This document shows positions 1-13,000 of a stretch of DNA of 64,000 bases, piece after piece (position 1 is the first letter of the stretch; each line of letters begins with the position of its first letter). Position numbers and translations under genes: made by a program. This stretch comes from Pomphorhynchus laevis (taxonomy: Eukaryota > Acanthocephala > Palaeacanthocephala > Echinorhynchida > Pomphorhynchidae): NCBI GenBank assembly GCA_012934845.2, contig WNNJ02000084.1, positions 41,339-105,338 on the forward strand. Reading direction: 5' to 3'. The notes beneath the pieces are model-generated. The model was not told where the DNA came from. It did not search any database and saw only the letters and a list, made by a program, of their open reading frames with translations.

Positions 1-834
1 CAAATAAATAATGAATTTATACGAAATATATAAGCAATATATAAGACATTAATATAATTGTAATTATATTAATAATGATTTTTTTGATACAACAATTGAT
101 TGAGTAAAAACGAAAAATAGAAAATTCAAATCGAATAACTTCAAATTACATTTTCTACATATTGATGCTCGAATACACATAGAACTGACTTTTGCAAGTT
201 TGAAGCCAATTTTGCATCGCAGAATTGGCTTCATTGCAGTATAATTTGGGATACAAATTTAGTTGGTTTATATTAATATTGATTATAGATAAATATAATA
301 ATTTATAACATTTAACATATTTATGTAAATTAGCTGTTTGAGATTTTGAAGTGCATGCTATAAAACACTCAATATAACTTATATCTTTTGTAAGTTAATA
401 TCCATTTTTCATTATAAAATATCAATGTGAGATTAGCCAATATGCACTTTAAACTATTTTTAATTTGAAATGCATACCGGATGCGCTCAATTTACACTAA
501 TCTGAAACAAGGATCTCTGCTTACTAATTGTTACGGACATAATTAATTTTCGTACCACTTTATTAATTTTTATAATTCATCGCAATATCTTTTTTGATAA
601 AAAATCTGTTTTATAGGTAATATTTGTAAAGTAATATATCTCACAATGTGATATAAATCTATATATTAATTATTGATATGTATACCGTCAACTTAAAGTA
701 AACAGTTGCGTGCCTTATTTTATAAATATATTTAAAAAATTTATTACTAAAATATACTAATTCATTTGAAAGCACATTGTTATTTATACAAATTAAATGA
801 AGTTTGAAATTCCACTGTATTACTTTATTTTTAG
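1..834. other. Intron sequence of the INPP4-type gene, no gene seen
   Basis: AT-rich sequence upstream of the first visible exon. A small inverted repeat around GAAGCCAATTTTGC / AGAATTGGCTTC (about 211-236) is the only structure I see. The minus-strand open frame at 659-901 is a shadow of the exon. Confidence 0.6.
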
Positions 835-1094
835 AAGGACCTATATGTTTCACTACATTTGGAGCGCCATGTTCACACTTGATGGGATTTCGTAAAGGCA
901 CTGGATCACTTTTTCAATGTAACGAAAGCACTGAAGGCAAAGCATTATCCATGATAGACAATACATTATCTGTTTACGCTGCTGTCAGCTCAACGTATCA
1001 GGATTTGTGCAATTCATTTAATCAGCTTGCAGAAGTACATGAGTTAGAAGAAGTAATTAATCTGCATATAAAATTGTCATCAATATTAGCAAAT
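835..1094 (+). CDS. INPP4: INPP4-type gene, visible exon 1
   Basis: The exon begins after a T-rich TTTTTAG acceptor and ends at AAAT|GTAAGT. It opens with two bases of a split codon and encodes 86 further residues starting GPICFTTFGAPC and ending KLSSILAN. The residues are helical and rich in Leu/Ser; I have no specific motif here. It is linked to the gene by phase (ends in phase 0, next exon starts in phase 0). Confidence 0.75.
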
Positions 1095-4000
1095 GTAAGT
1101 GGAGATCATTAAATGATTGATTTCATCATATTTAAGATTATCTTTCGCAATTTATTAATAAAAATGCAGCGAGGATTGAAATCGTTAATTAATCAGATAA
1201 TCTTTCTGAGTTAATGCATTTTATACTATATAAATTAAAAATAAATATAAATAATTAAATAATTATAAGATTTAATACAATTTTTTATAACGATTAAATT
1301 TATAATTAAAATTTAAGATAAAAATCAATTTTTATGAATTGATTAATAAATAACAAAGTATTGATATGTGGATCAAACCCAAAGTATTGAATTGATGTTA
1401 ATTATACAATCTCATATACTAGCCATTAAATGGCTGGATGATGACATGTTAGAGAAACTAAATCATAATGAAATAAAGAATTTAATAAGAAATTTAGTAA
1501 TAATATAACACAAAACCTTTTTTAAAAGCATGACTCATTAAACAACAATTAAATAATTCGAATTTATTATTAAATAAAATAACTGTATAACAATAACATT
1601 GAAAAAAATAAGATAAATAACAAAATCATTTTTATATTAAGATTATATATTCTGCTTTGATATTCTTATCAATATCAACTTGCAACATTTCAATGATGCA
1701 ATAAAAATTATAAATACCACATTAAACAATGAATATTAAAATTTTATTTTTAACATTAAAGATTTTGTCATTTTTTGTAAATATAAATCAAATCAGCTAA
1801 CTGAGTCAACGTATTTAATATAATTATAAAATAAACAAAAAAAATAATGCTAAATCAAAATTTAATAATTAAATATTAAAATTAATAATTGTTTTTAGAT
1901 TTTCTATAATTTAAATCAAGTTAAAATAAAAAATTGAAATTTAAAATAAACAACATTTTTATGAATTGACTAATAAACAACAGACGTTGTATCCGAATAA
2001 GGATTATAGGTCATCAGGATGAACTGCTTTGCTATTAGGTTTCGGCCCCTAACCCCTACCCAACATAGCAGCGGGAGCAAATACGTGTTAATGACGTATT
2101 TCCTCTGATTAAATTTGATTATATAGTTTCTTAATCTAATACAAAGTATATTATTTATTATCCATCCATAAAAATTTTCCGCTAATGATTTTAAATTTAT
2201 TCTTAAGATTATTGTGTTGATTTATATATTTTACTATATTCTGCTTGATGTTATTTTTATAGTAACTAGTTAAAAATATGCATCTATTAAATTATTTAAA
2301 TGATTTTAAAGAAAGCCAATATCATTACATATTGTTGCAATTCTTAAAATTTCATTATTTAATGTATTATATTTTATTTTATTCCTTTATAAAATATAAT
2401 TATATTTTATATTAGAATATAAAATATTCTTTAAAATTCTAAATATGTAATATATAATATATTATATTATAATTTTTCTGACCAAGGTTATATTATCTAG
2501 AAAACAAAGTCCACAAGTCAATAATAACCTGTCAAAATAACAAATTAGACAACTGATCAGGTCAGACCTAATTATTTATCTGACCTAATTAGATCAGGTC
2601 AGATAACTGAATCAACGTTTTTTATACGATATATAAATTAAAATAAAGATAAATAATAATCATTGAAAAGTAGACTTTTTCTTTAAAAACTATGCGTCTA
2701 CAGATTTTTGCAAAAGAATTGAATTTCGAAAAATTAAATTGAAAATTGAGTTTATACGATATATTAATAAATATAAGGATAAATAATTAAAATAATAAAT
2801 AATTATATAAGATTTTATATAATTGATATTTGTATAACGATAAAATGTATAATAAAAATTTGAAATAAAAATCAATTTTTATGAAGTGACTAATAAATTA
2901 GATATGATGTATTCGAATAACGATGTATTCGAAAGTATTACATTGTATAAAATAATTTATATACTTATAAAAAAATTAAAATTTTTTCAGTTATATGAAA
3001 ATGTTAACTTTTAATTATTTTATATTTTAATTAAAATGTTTTTCAAAATAATCGAATAACAAAACGTATTTTCAATGAAATTGTTTAAATATTTTAATAT
3101 GTAGTGCATTTTATATCAATAGGTTATAATAGTAAACATTATTATCAACGTTACGTTTTGTCTGCTTTACGATATATGTAAATTTAGGCTGAAACATTTG
3201 TCAGTATGATTATGCTAGACGTGATGAGAATAATAAGCGATAATTCCAGAAGTAATCAAAGTTCATTAGAAATTATAAGTAATTACACAGGTGTTCAACT
3301 CAGTTATCTGGTTAGTATTATTGTCGAATAATTTTATAATTGAAAAACGATAATAATAAACACAGGTGTTTATTATTAGTGACATGAATCACTCAATCGA
3401 ATACGTTATTTATCTGATCGAAATTAGGTCGCTAAAGTGAAGTATAATGATTTATATCAAGTATTTTAGAACGAATTGTGTGAAAGTTGACAAAGTGTGT
3501 CGTAAATTTTTAACGTTTTTGAAATGATATTTTCCAAAGAGTTATTACAGCCTAAATTGCAAATTTTCATTTTTTTCTACCTTGGATTAAGATCGATTTA
3601 TTCAAAATTTGATTTATAACTATTTATATAGCAATATTTAACAATATAGTTATCCTAAAATTTCAGACTTATGTTTAAAGCAGTTACACTAACTGGTGGT
3701 TAGTGTAATTTCTACCTTATTGCTTAATCAACTAATTATTTAGTCGTTGATTAACTAGTCAACTACCTTAATAAGCATCTATTCTAACTTTGTTTGATTA
3801 AAAATTTAGTTACTATTAATTAATAATTAATTATTAGTTAATTATTCATTATTAATATTAAATAATAACTATTAGTTAATTATTAATTATTATTTTATCC
3901 TTTTTCGACTTTATTTCTCAAACAAAGTTGAAAATGTTGTGATCTTATGACTACTTCTATTTGTAATGCCTTATTTGTGTAAATATTTTTGATTTATATA

Positions 4001-7000
4001 TTATATTATGAAAATATTATATAAACTTTTATATATTTTCACTAATATTAATTGAAATCACAAAATAATTTATGACCACAATAAAAGTTAGTAATTTATT
4101 TTTATAAAACATATTTTTTATAGTAATTAATGTATAACTGACATCCTGCCCATTTCAACTCACTGATTCAAATTATGTAATTAAATCAGATTAGCTAACT
4201 GAGTCTGGGTATTTTATACTATTTATAAATTAAAAATAATGCTAAATAATTATAAATAATAAATAATGATATAATATTTTATATAATAGATATTTAATAA
4301 AAATTAAAATTTAAAATAAAAAATATTTTTTTGATTCTTATCAATTTGGCTAATAAATATTTAACTAATGCTTAATAAATCAGTTAATAAATAACAAACA
4401 ATGTATCCGAATAAGGAATAGAGGTCAGCAGGAGCAATTGTTATCAGGTTTCGGCTCATATTCCTCGACCCAACATAATTGTTATAATTGTCATTGTTAT
4501 AATTGTTATAACATTTTATATAATTTACATAAAGTTAAAATTTATTATTGAAATTTAAAATAAAAGTTTATTTTTATGAATTGACTAATACCACATTCCT
4601 GAGCCAGTAGCATGAAACCGCCTTCCTATGACATTCGCTCTTCTTCATCCTTTCACACTTTCAAACAGTTACTTTAAATCCAACTCATATCTTTCGGCAA
4701 AGTCTGACCTGATCTTTCATTTCAAATCTGTCTCTCTGGTGTATATATCTTGTCCATTAAAACCAAAATCCATTGTCGGAAATGCTAACGATAAACCTGA
4801 CATATTTATTTACATATTTCTTATTATTCACATATTTATTATTATTTCTTATTATTTACATATTTCTTTACATATTTCTTGCCACTGAATTTACTTTTTT
4901 TCTTTTTATATTTTTTTATTTGTGGACCTGTAAGTGGCTCCTTTTACATTTGCCACATAAAATAATTTATATAATATTCTATTCTCCACATGATTTTGAT
5001 TTGGAAATAAATCATAGTATAACAGCGCATATTCACCAAACAACATGTTGAATATCCAGATAATATTTTAGTTGATGTAATAAGGCTAGCGGTGTCAATA
5101 TGTTGTATGAATTTACTAGTAAAAACGAGAAAGTTTTATCCAAAATGAAAATATTAACGGTTTCAGGAAAAAGTGTAATAATTCATTTCAGCTAACTGAG
5201 TCTAGATATTTTATAATTTACATAAATTAAAAATAATTATAAATAATTATATAAGATTTGATATAATTTGTATTTATATAACGTTAAAAATTTAAAATTA
5301 AACTTTAAAATAAAAATCAATTTCTATGAATTGATTAATAAATAACAGACGATGTATCAGAATAAGAATTAGAGGTCATCAGGAGGAACTGCTATGCTAT
5401 CAGGTTTCGGCCCCTAACTCCTCTACCCAACATAGCAGTGGGACAAAATACGTGCTAATAACGTATCTCCGCTGATAGTGTACCTTATCCTAATACTTTA
5501 TTATCCATCCATAAAAATTTTCTTCTAACGATTTTAAATTTAGTCTTTATAATATTAAGTTGATTTATGAATTTACTATTTTTTGCTTGATGTTATTTCT
5601 ATAGTAACCTAGCTAAAATATGTATCTATTAAATTATTTAAATTATTTTGAAGAAAGCCAATATCATTACATATTGTTGCAATTCTTAAAATTTCATTAT
5701 TTAATGTATTATATTTTATATTATAATATATTAAAATATATTATTTATTATCCATCCACATACATTTTCGAAAAATATTTATTATTAAAATTTAAAATAA
5801 CAACCAACTTCTATGAATTAACAATAAATAACAGACGATATATCAATAATAATTTATTTATTTATTTAATAAATAAAAATAAATAAATAAAAAATTAATT
5901 AAAATTAATAATTAGATTATAAATAATAATAAATAATTGTTATAATATTTTATATAATTTATATTAAGTTAAAATAATAAATTGAAATTTAAAATAAAAG
6001 TCATTTTTATGAATTGACTAATAAATAATAGACGAAGTATCAGAATAAGAATTAGAGGTTATCATAGGAACTAATATGTTATCAAGTTTTGGACCCTATT
6101 CGTTGACAAAACATAGCGGCGGGGCCATTCGCTGCTAATAACATATTTCATCTTATGAAATTTGATTATCTTAAGTATCACAGTATTTAATATTAAGTTA
6201 TCTTATATAACTTATAACTTATATTATATAACTTAATAAAATTCGAAAATTTGAAATTTAAAATAAAAGTCAATTTTTATAAATTAACTAATAAATAACA
6301 GACGATTATCAGAGTAAGGATTTGAGGTCATCATAATGAACTAATTGCATATATTTCTACAATTAGAAAATTAGAAGGCATTTTTTTAATTAAAAACTGA
6401 AACTCAAAGCTGACATCGTATATTTTAGAAATTTGTGATTATAGAAATGATGTGATTATTTAAAATACCATATGCCAGCCAGCATAAAAATTAAGATTAT
6501 TTTATAATCCTGATTAATAATTTGATTCAATTAATTATTAAAAATTTATTAATAATTTACAGTCTTTAAGAATGATATTAGAAATGTTGAGAAGACATTA
6601 TTTATATGGCTACTATCTTTGTTGATTGACTCGACACATAAGCTGCACTTTTAAACAAGACGGAAGGTATTTCCTTTTTATCCATATTTCCGAGGACTGG
6701 CTACATCACGAACTATAAGTTTAAGCCATTTAGCAGTTTAACACAAGAGTAATCGAAAATTACTCGCTAATGTTAGATTACTCATTTGGTAATATAAAAT
6801 CTGAATTAAAGTCCGTATAACTAATTGAGTGTAACTACGTAATAAAATAATTAGGTTGTCAAAGAAGTTCCTTAGCTTTTTAGCTTATAAATATGGTTGC
6901 ACATATGTTAGATCATACAAAAATGTAATAATCGAAATGAAAAGCATGTGAATCAACTTTTGTCAACGTTTCGAAACCTTTCTTATGCCGGAAGTTGCTG

Positions 7001-10000
7001 AAATGCTAAATAACCAATATATAAAAAATTGAAATAATATCTATATACTAATTAAAATAAATTATGTTCAAACGCATTTAATAAAATTGTATATAAGCTT
7101 TTCTCACATGTTACGATGTTATATGAATCAATAAAATAATAAATAAATAAGTTAATTTATTTGTATGTTATCACGTTATTATTGCCAACTTTTCTTACCG
7201 CAGAAATTATATATTTTTATGTTATAGGTCATCTCATATATTTTTATCAAATATAGACATCAAAGAATATATGAATTAGATAGAATATCAAAGAATATAT
7301 TAGTTTATCTTTTAAAGTTGAAAATGAATAGTATAAAAAAGGATTCTAACGAATGGCAGATGTAATGTGCCAATAGCCAATTTGGCTTTAGGGCATGTTC
7401 TCGTCTATATCGTTTACATTTCGATTAAAATAATTTATTTTTAATACAGGACATAGAGATAACTTAAAATAACTCAACAACTTAATATATCAATTAGATA
7501 GAACCGAAACAATAATCGTAACGAATAATTGAATATTTCATAAACTCGCTACAGTTAGTTTAAGATCAATTTTAGAGACAGCTTGTGATCATCACTTCCT
7601 TTATGATCATTTGATTTTATATGATTTGATCAAAACTTAATATTTTTTATTAAAATTTATTTTAAAAGTGACTTAATTGGAATCTTTTATAAAGACAATA
7701 AAAATTGTGATTTTAATGTTTTTATTTAAATTGTACATCGACTTCATCGAAATTACCGCTTGTAATTTGTAGGATTACGTTATCATTTGCACATAAAAGT
7801 TCATTTTCTTTATAATACGTAAGAGTACCTAGCGTTGAATCGTTTACCTTAACATATTCTGATTTTATTTCGATCGCTACTTCTTTCGACATCATTTCCA
7901 TCGAAAATATGTTATCATTTACATCGTATGAGATTGTAATGTCTGACGGCAAATCTGTTATTGTGGATGACTGCTTAACTTGTAAGCGATGATTTGTGGT
8001 ATCATAATGTATTACGAAGTTAGAGCACATTATCGTAACACAGCCTTCTTTTAGATATACTATTGGATTACAGTGTAATTGCATATACATCGCTGAACTT
8101 ATTGATTCCTTAAGTAAGTGGTTAAAAGATGGATCTCCGAGAATACAGGGCGACAAAGCCGATGAAAGAAGTTTACCGTCGGAAGATACGGCGATGGACG
8201 ATCCGTCTTTTTTCCTTATAAGAAGACGTTCAGCGTTAATATCAGCAAATTTTCCTGTCAATGCATCAATCAGTAAAATACTCTGTCGATAATTTACTAA
8301 TAGTTTTATTTGATCATCCATACAAATACAGACATCATTACCGAGACTACTAAGTGAGAATCGCAAACGTGGAAATTGCAACCTTAATGTTTCATTGAAT
8401 GATATATCTATGGAAAAATCCGTATCGATTTGAATGTTCCCGTATCCAGCTGTCGATATGTAAAAGGGGTAGTGATTGCACTGTATTATCGGATATAACT
8501 TAAGTTCTTTATTTCGCTCACCTCGCTGATCTAACGGTATTTGATAGAGTGGCAGTTGTGCTGGAAGAATTGGGAACGGATTTCCACTTGGATCATGTTC
8601 TGAGCTAATAGTGTTCACATTCCTTTTGCTATTTGTCCATCGCTTCTTGTTTTGTCTGTGTGAATTTACCCTATAATGTTCTGTTGATGTTAACTGTTTA
8701 GGTTGCCTTAATTTATATTTTTCCAACGACATTGCTACTTTGCAAAAAAAATAAATTGTAATTAAAATTAAGAATATTATCTCTTCGAAATTGGAGAATC
8801 TTCGGAACTTTTATCTTATCGTCGCTTTGTTTTATTAAATATTCGGCGATAATGTAAAGGTTCTGCATTTTATCATTTCTAATCCGATTAAACAACGTTT
8901 TCTTAGAAAACAGTTTACTGTTCGATTTTTATTAAATAGCAACGAAATTGTTGGAGAAAATATAAATTTTTATCAATTTTTTTGTATATAGACTGTAATC
9001 AATGATTACACTTATCTTATCAGTGATAAATAGTGAACTTTTGTGAAATTTTAAAATTTTAAAATTTGAAATTTTAAATTTTAAAATTTTTAAATTAAAA
9101 TTTTAAAATTTAAACTTTTTAAAATTAAACCGATATACATAAAATATATAATAATATTATTATATTTGATGATGGTAGACATCATAACTAGCAAGCTTAT
9201 TTACTGGGAAAGCAATATTATATTATTATGTAATATTATATAATATAATATTATTATAATATATAATAATATCGAATAATGTAGCATTTTTACATTAATA
9301 TATTCTAATATTATAATAATATATAATATCATAGTAATGTAAAAATTTCATGTTGAAAAAAGCTGCGCGAATAGCTGAAAACAAGAGTTTTAATTCTCGA
9401 GGATGATATGCCAAAAACAATTTCATTTAACCCGAATTCAATATTATTTGATTATATATTGTAATAATATTATAATATTATATAAAATTATAATGCTTTC
9501 CCAGTGAATTAGTTTGCTAGTACTGATGTCTACCATCACCAAATATATAGCGGATGTAATTGTCACATGATTAATTTATGAAATAATTACGGATACGTAT
9601 TGTACTATGTAATGCCTTGGTAGCTTCATGTATTTTAATCCCTATAATCAATTAAATATTTTGAAGACACTAAACTTGAAAGGTCGATTTTTCATTTAGC
9701 ATTAATATTCAACTTTTGCGGGTTTCATCTGTGCTATAAATATTAGCGTAGACGATAATTAAAAGGATTTATAAAAAAAATAATTTTTAAATTTGTGTAG
9801 CAAATTAAAAGTTGTAATGCAGATTAGATTTTAGTATATAAGTTTCAGCTACTATAATCTGTCGTATCTTAGTATTGTCGTTTCAGGTTAAGAACATTGA
9901 TGATGCAAAAAATGCAGTTTTAAAGTTGCAACGCACTAAACAAAATCTTTCTAAAGATGCAACTTTGCAAATCATTTACAGTGACGTACATAATTTGGAA

Positions 10001-13000
10001 TCGATATGTGAATCGATAAAAGGGGAAGTTAGTATTCTAATCAGGTGCAAATTGGTTAAGGTATCGCAATCTTATTTGTTGAGTATAAAACATTATATCT
10101 GCTCAGCTTATATCCGAATCTCCAAACATTGATCAATTGATGTTAAGATTACACACAAACTTTTGCCAAGTTGTAAGTAATAAACTATCTTTCCTAATTA
10201 TTTTCTTGATAAAATAAAGATCAAACTGATGCTTTAATGACAGCTTAAAGACATCTTTAATGAAACATACATTTCATCATTTTGAAAAATGGGTTGAGTT
10301 TGTGCTTATTATAAAGACATTCTATTAATGTTAATTATACAGATTAATATAAAATATTTGCGAATTAAGTATAAAGATATTTATATTTTTATCAAATATT
10401 AATATATTAATTTTGATATTAATTAATATAAAGATATTAATATTGTTTTCGTTCATAATAGACGCACAAAGTTATGAGTAGAAATACGCAGATAATTGCA
10501 GCAATGCAAACTATATTTCCATTAATAAAAATAAATACAAAAATATATTCAAAAATATATTACAAAAATATATTAAAATATGCATAAAAATTACAAATGA
10601 AATGTGTATTGTTTCTAGCTAAGTAAAGTGTTATTACAAATTACAAATAAAATGTGTATTGTTTCTAGCTAAGTGGAGTGTTATCAGCTTTGCAAAGTCA
10701 TATGGGGATAAAACTATCGGATCAAAAACAAGCAAATCAATTGTATAGCAAAGGTAAAAAGACATCTTATCGCCAGAATAACTCAGAACCTAATATATTA
10801 TGAATATTGTAATACCGTTATGACTATTTCAATAAATTATTGCTTGATTAAACGAGATTAGCCCAATATATAATTCGCTTTTTTATATCACAGTGGTGTT
10901 GGTAGACTTTACTAAGATGTTCTTCGTTTTCACAATCAAAATGTTATTAACGTTCGTAATTATTTCAACATTCCTTTTCTTGTTTGAGTAATCATATAAC
11001 AAATTAATTATTTAAATTAGTGATTAAAATGAATAATTAAATTAAAATAATTAAACTAAAATGATATTCTCTTGACTAGAGATTTGGTTATTAAGACGCG
11101 ATTCACTTTACTGCTGCTTTACAATAATTCATTGTGTTCACTTGGAACATATCAAAAGGGGAATTGAAATCCTGGGTTGCTATTTAGTTCATGCTAAGAT
11201 ATAATCTTGAATAATCTTCCTCAAGAACAATTAGATTTTCAAGTAATAATTAAGTTTTTATAAAAGAAAGAATTTAATTACGATAAATATTTCAAGTCTG
11301 AATTAATTTATAGATATGCACATTATATGCTTAAAAATAAAAAAGAATAACTTTAATGGCAATATATTTAATACAATATAATAATATTATAATATTGTAT
11401 TATTAAAAATACATATAGTATTATTATAATACATAATACAATATTATATTTATAAGATATAGCAAATATGATACAATGTGTATAAAATATAGTATATATT
11501 AAATATAATATTCAATATATAGTATATTACAATATAATATAAATATTTATACGCTAAAATAATATAATATTAATACTATATCAATAAACATAATATTGTA
11601 TTATATTTTGTAGTTTAAAGCAGCATAATACAATATATTTAATATATTTGCAATATATTTGCTATTTTATACGATGTATTTCAGAGATTTCGTCCGAGAT
11701 AACAAAATATGCATGTAATTTCTACCGCCACGGTACAAAATATCGATTGTTGGTATCGATCAGCTATTAGTAATAATTAGTCATGATTAATGATCATAAG
11801 TATTACCTGACATTTGTTACTTGAATTTAGAAGACATGTTGAGTATTAGACACATTTAATGCCGTACGATATTTAACACTAAAAATAGAAATCTAAGAAT
11901 ACTAAAATTTGTTGAATTTAAGAATTTAATCTAAGAAAATATGATTTTTAAACTTTTTATTATAAAATATTTATAAAAATAAAAACGTTATTTTTATATT
12001 TTGATATTGTGATAAACAATATTTTAATTATTTTGATATTTTGATATTTGCAGTTATAAAATCTTAGCTTGTTAAACTAACTAAAACTGACTTTAAACAA
12101 TAAACCATTTGCTCATATTGTAGGGATATTGTTGGTTTTCTGTTATGCCCTGAGTTGTATTGGCGATGAAAACGGAATGCTTGAAGACACAGCGAAAAGT
12201 GTCGAAGAGTTAAAAAATGTGCGTTTGTACTTTCACAATGATGACGAAGCTCCTAAACTGCGAATTAGTTCAAAATTACCGTAAGCAATTTAACTGAGTT
12301 TTCGTTAATATTAGATTTATGTATTATTGGTATCTAATATAAAATGCCGTATGATCTGGAAAGCAAGATATGAGTGCTAGTCTTAAATACATGATCGGTG
12401 TTCAGATCTACTTTTTATCGGCCATGTGATGTGTGCCAATAAAAAGTCATGACATTATCATCGACTAATGATATGGTGAAATTAGGTACGCACATACACA
12501 AAATGTCTTATCAAATCATGTTATACATGATTTGTAAAATTGAATTACAGTTGTGCCGCAAAAGTCATTGATGATAGTGAGATATTAATAACTTAAATAT
12601 AGTTAATTAAAAATAAAAATAAAAAATCGTAGTTATATGTAAATTAATTACTTAAAATTCTGTTATAAGTAATAATATCGAAATACCGCTGCTGTTTTAA
12701 CACATGGAAAGGGATCTTTGAGTTGATAGTTCATACTTTCTAATTCATACTTATATGCGTGGAGAATGTAGAAAATCTACGTCTTAGCTGAAGATGCCCA
12801 GTACATCTATGTGATTGACTAGGGGATATCAGCGGCTGTTTTGTTGCTACAAGTTGAGTCACCTGGTTTATCTCCGAACTAGCAACACACGGACTAGCAT
12901 TTGACATTCCTGACATATGGAAAGATTTGTCATCTTTCATTTGAGATAATTAAAAAAATTAACACATTTATAAATATTATATCAATATAAAAAGTATACT

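Noticed and set aside
1985-2105. Canonical hammerhead ribozyme in PLE1 3' ends
   Set aside because: CTGATGA and GAAA words are present, but the order and spacing do not leave room for stems I and III; kept only as a structured repeat.
4628-5051. Overlapping plus-strand ORFs (86 and 92 aa)
   Set aside because: Both arise from TATTTATTACATATTTCTT-type repeats in an intron. No motif, and residue content follows base composition.
8713-8895. Upstream exon of the nested intronless gene
   Set aside because: An in-frame-like open stretch exists, but no convincing donor was found and the downstream start codon is adequate.
12740-12940. 66-residue minus-strand ORF as a small gene
   Set aside because: Composition is slightly unusual, but it is short, has no motif and no supporting splice or promoter signal.
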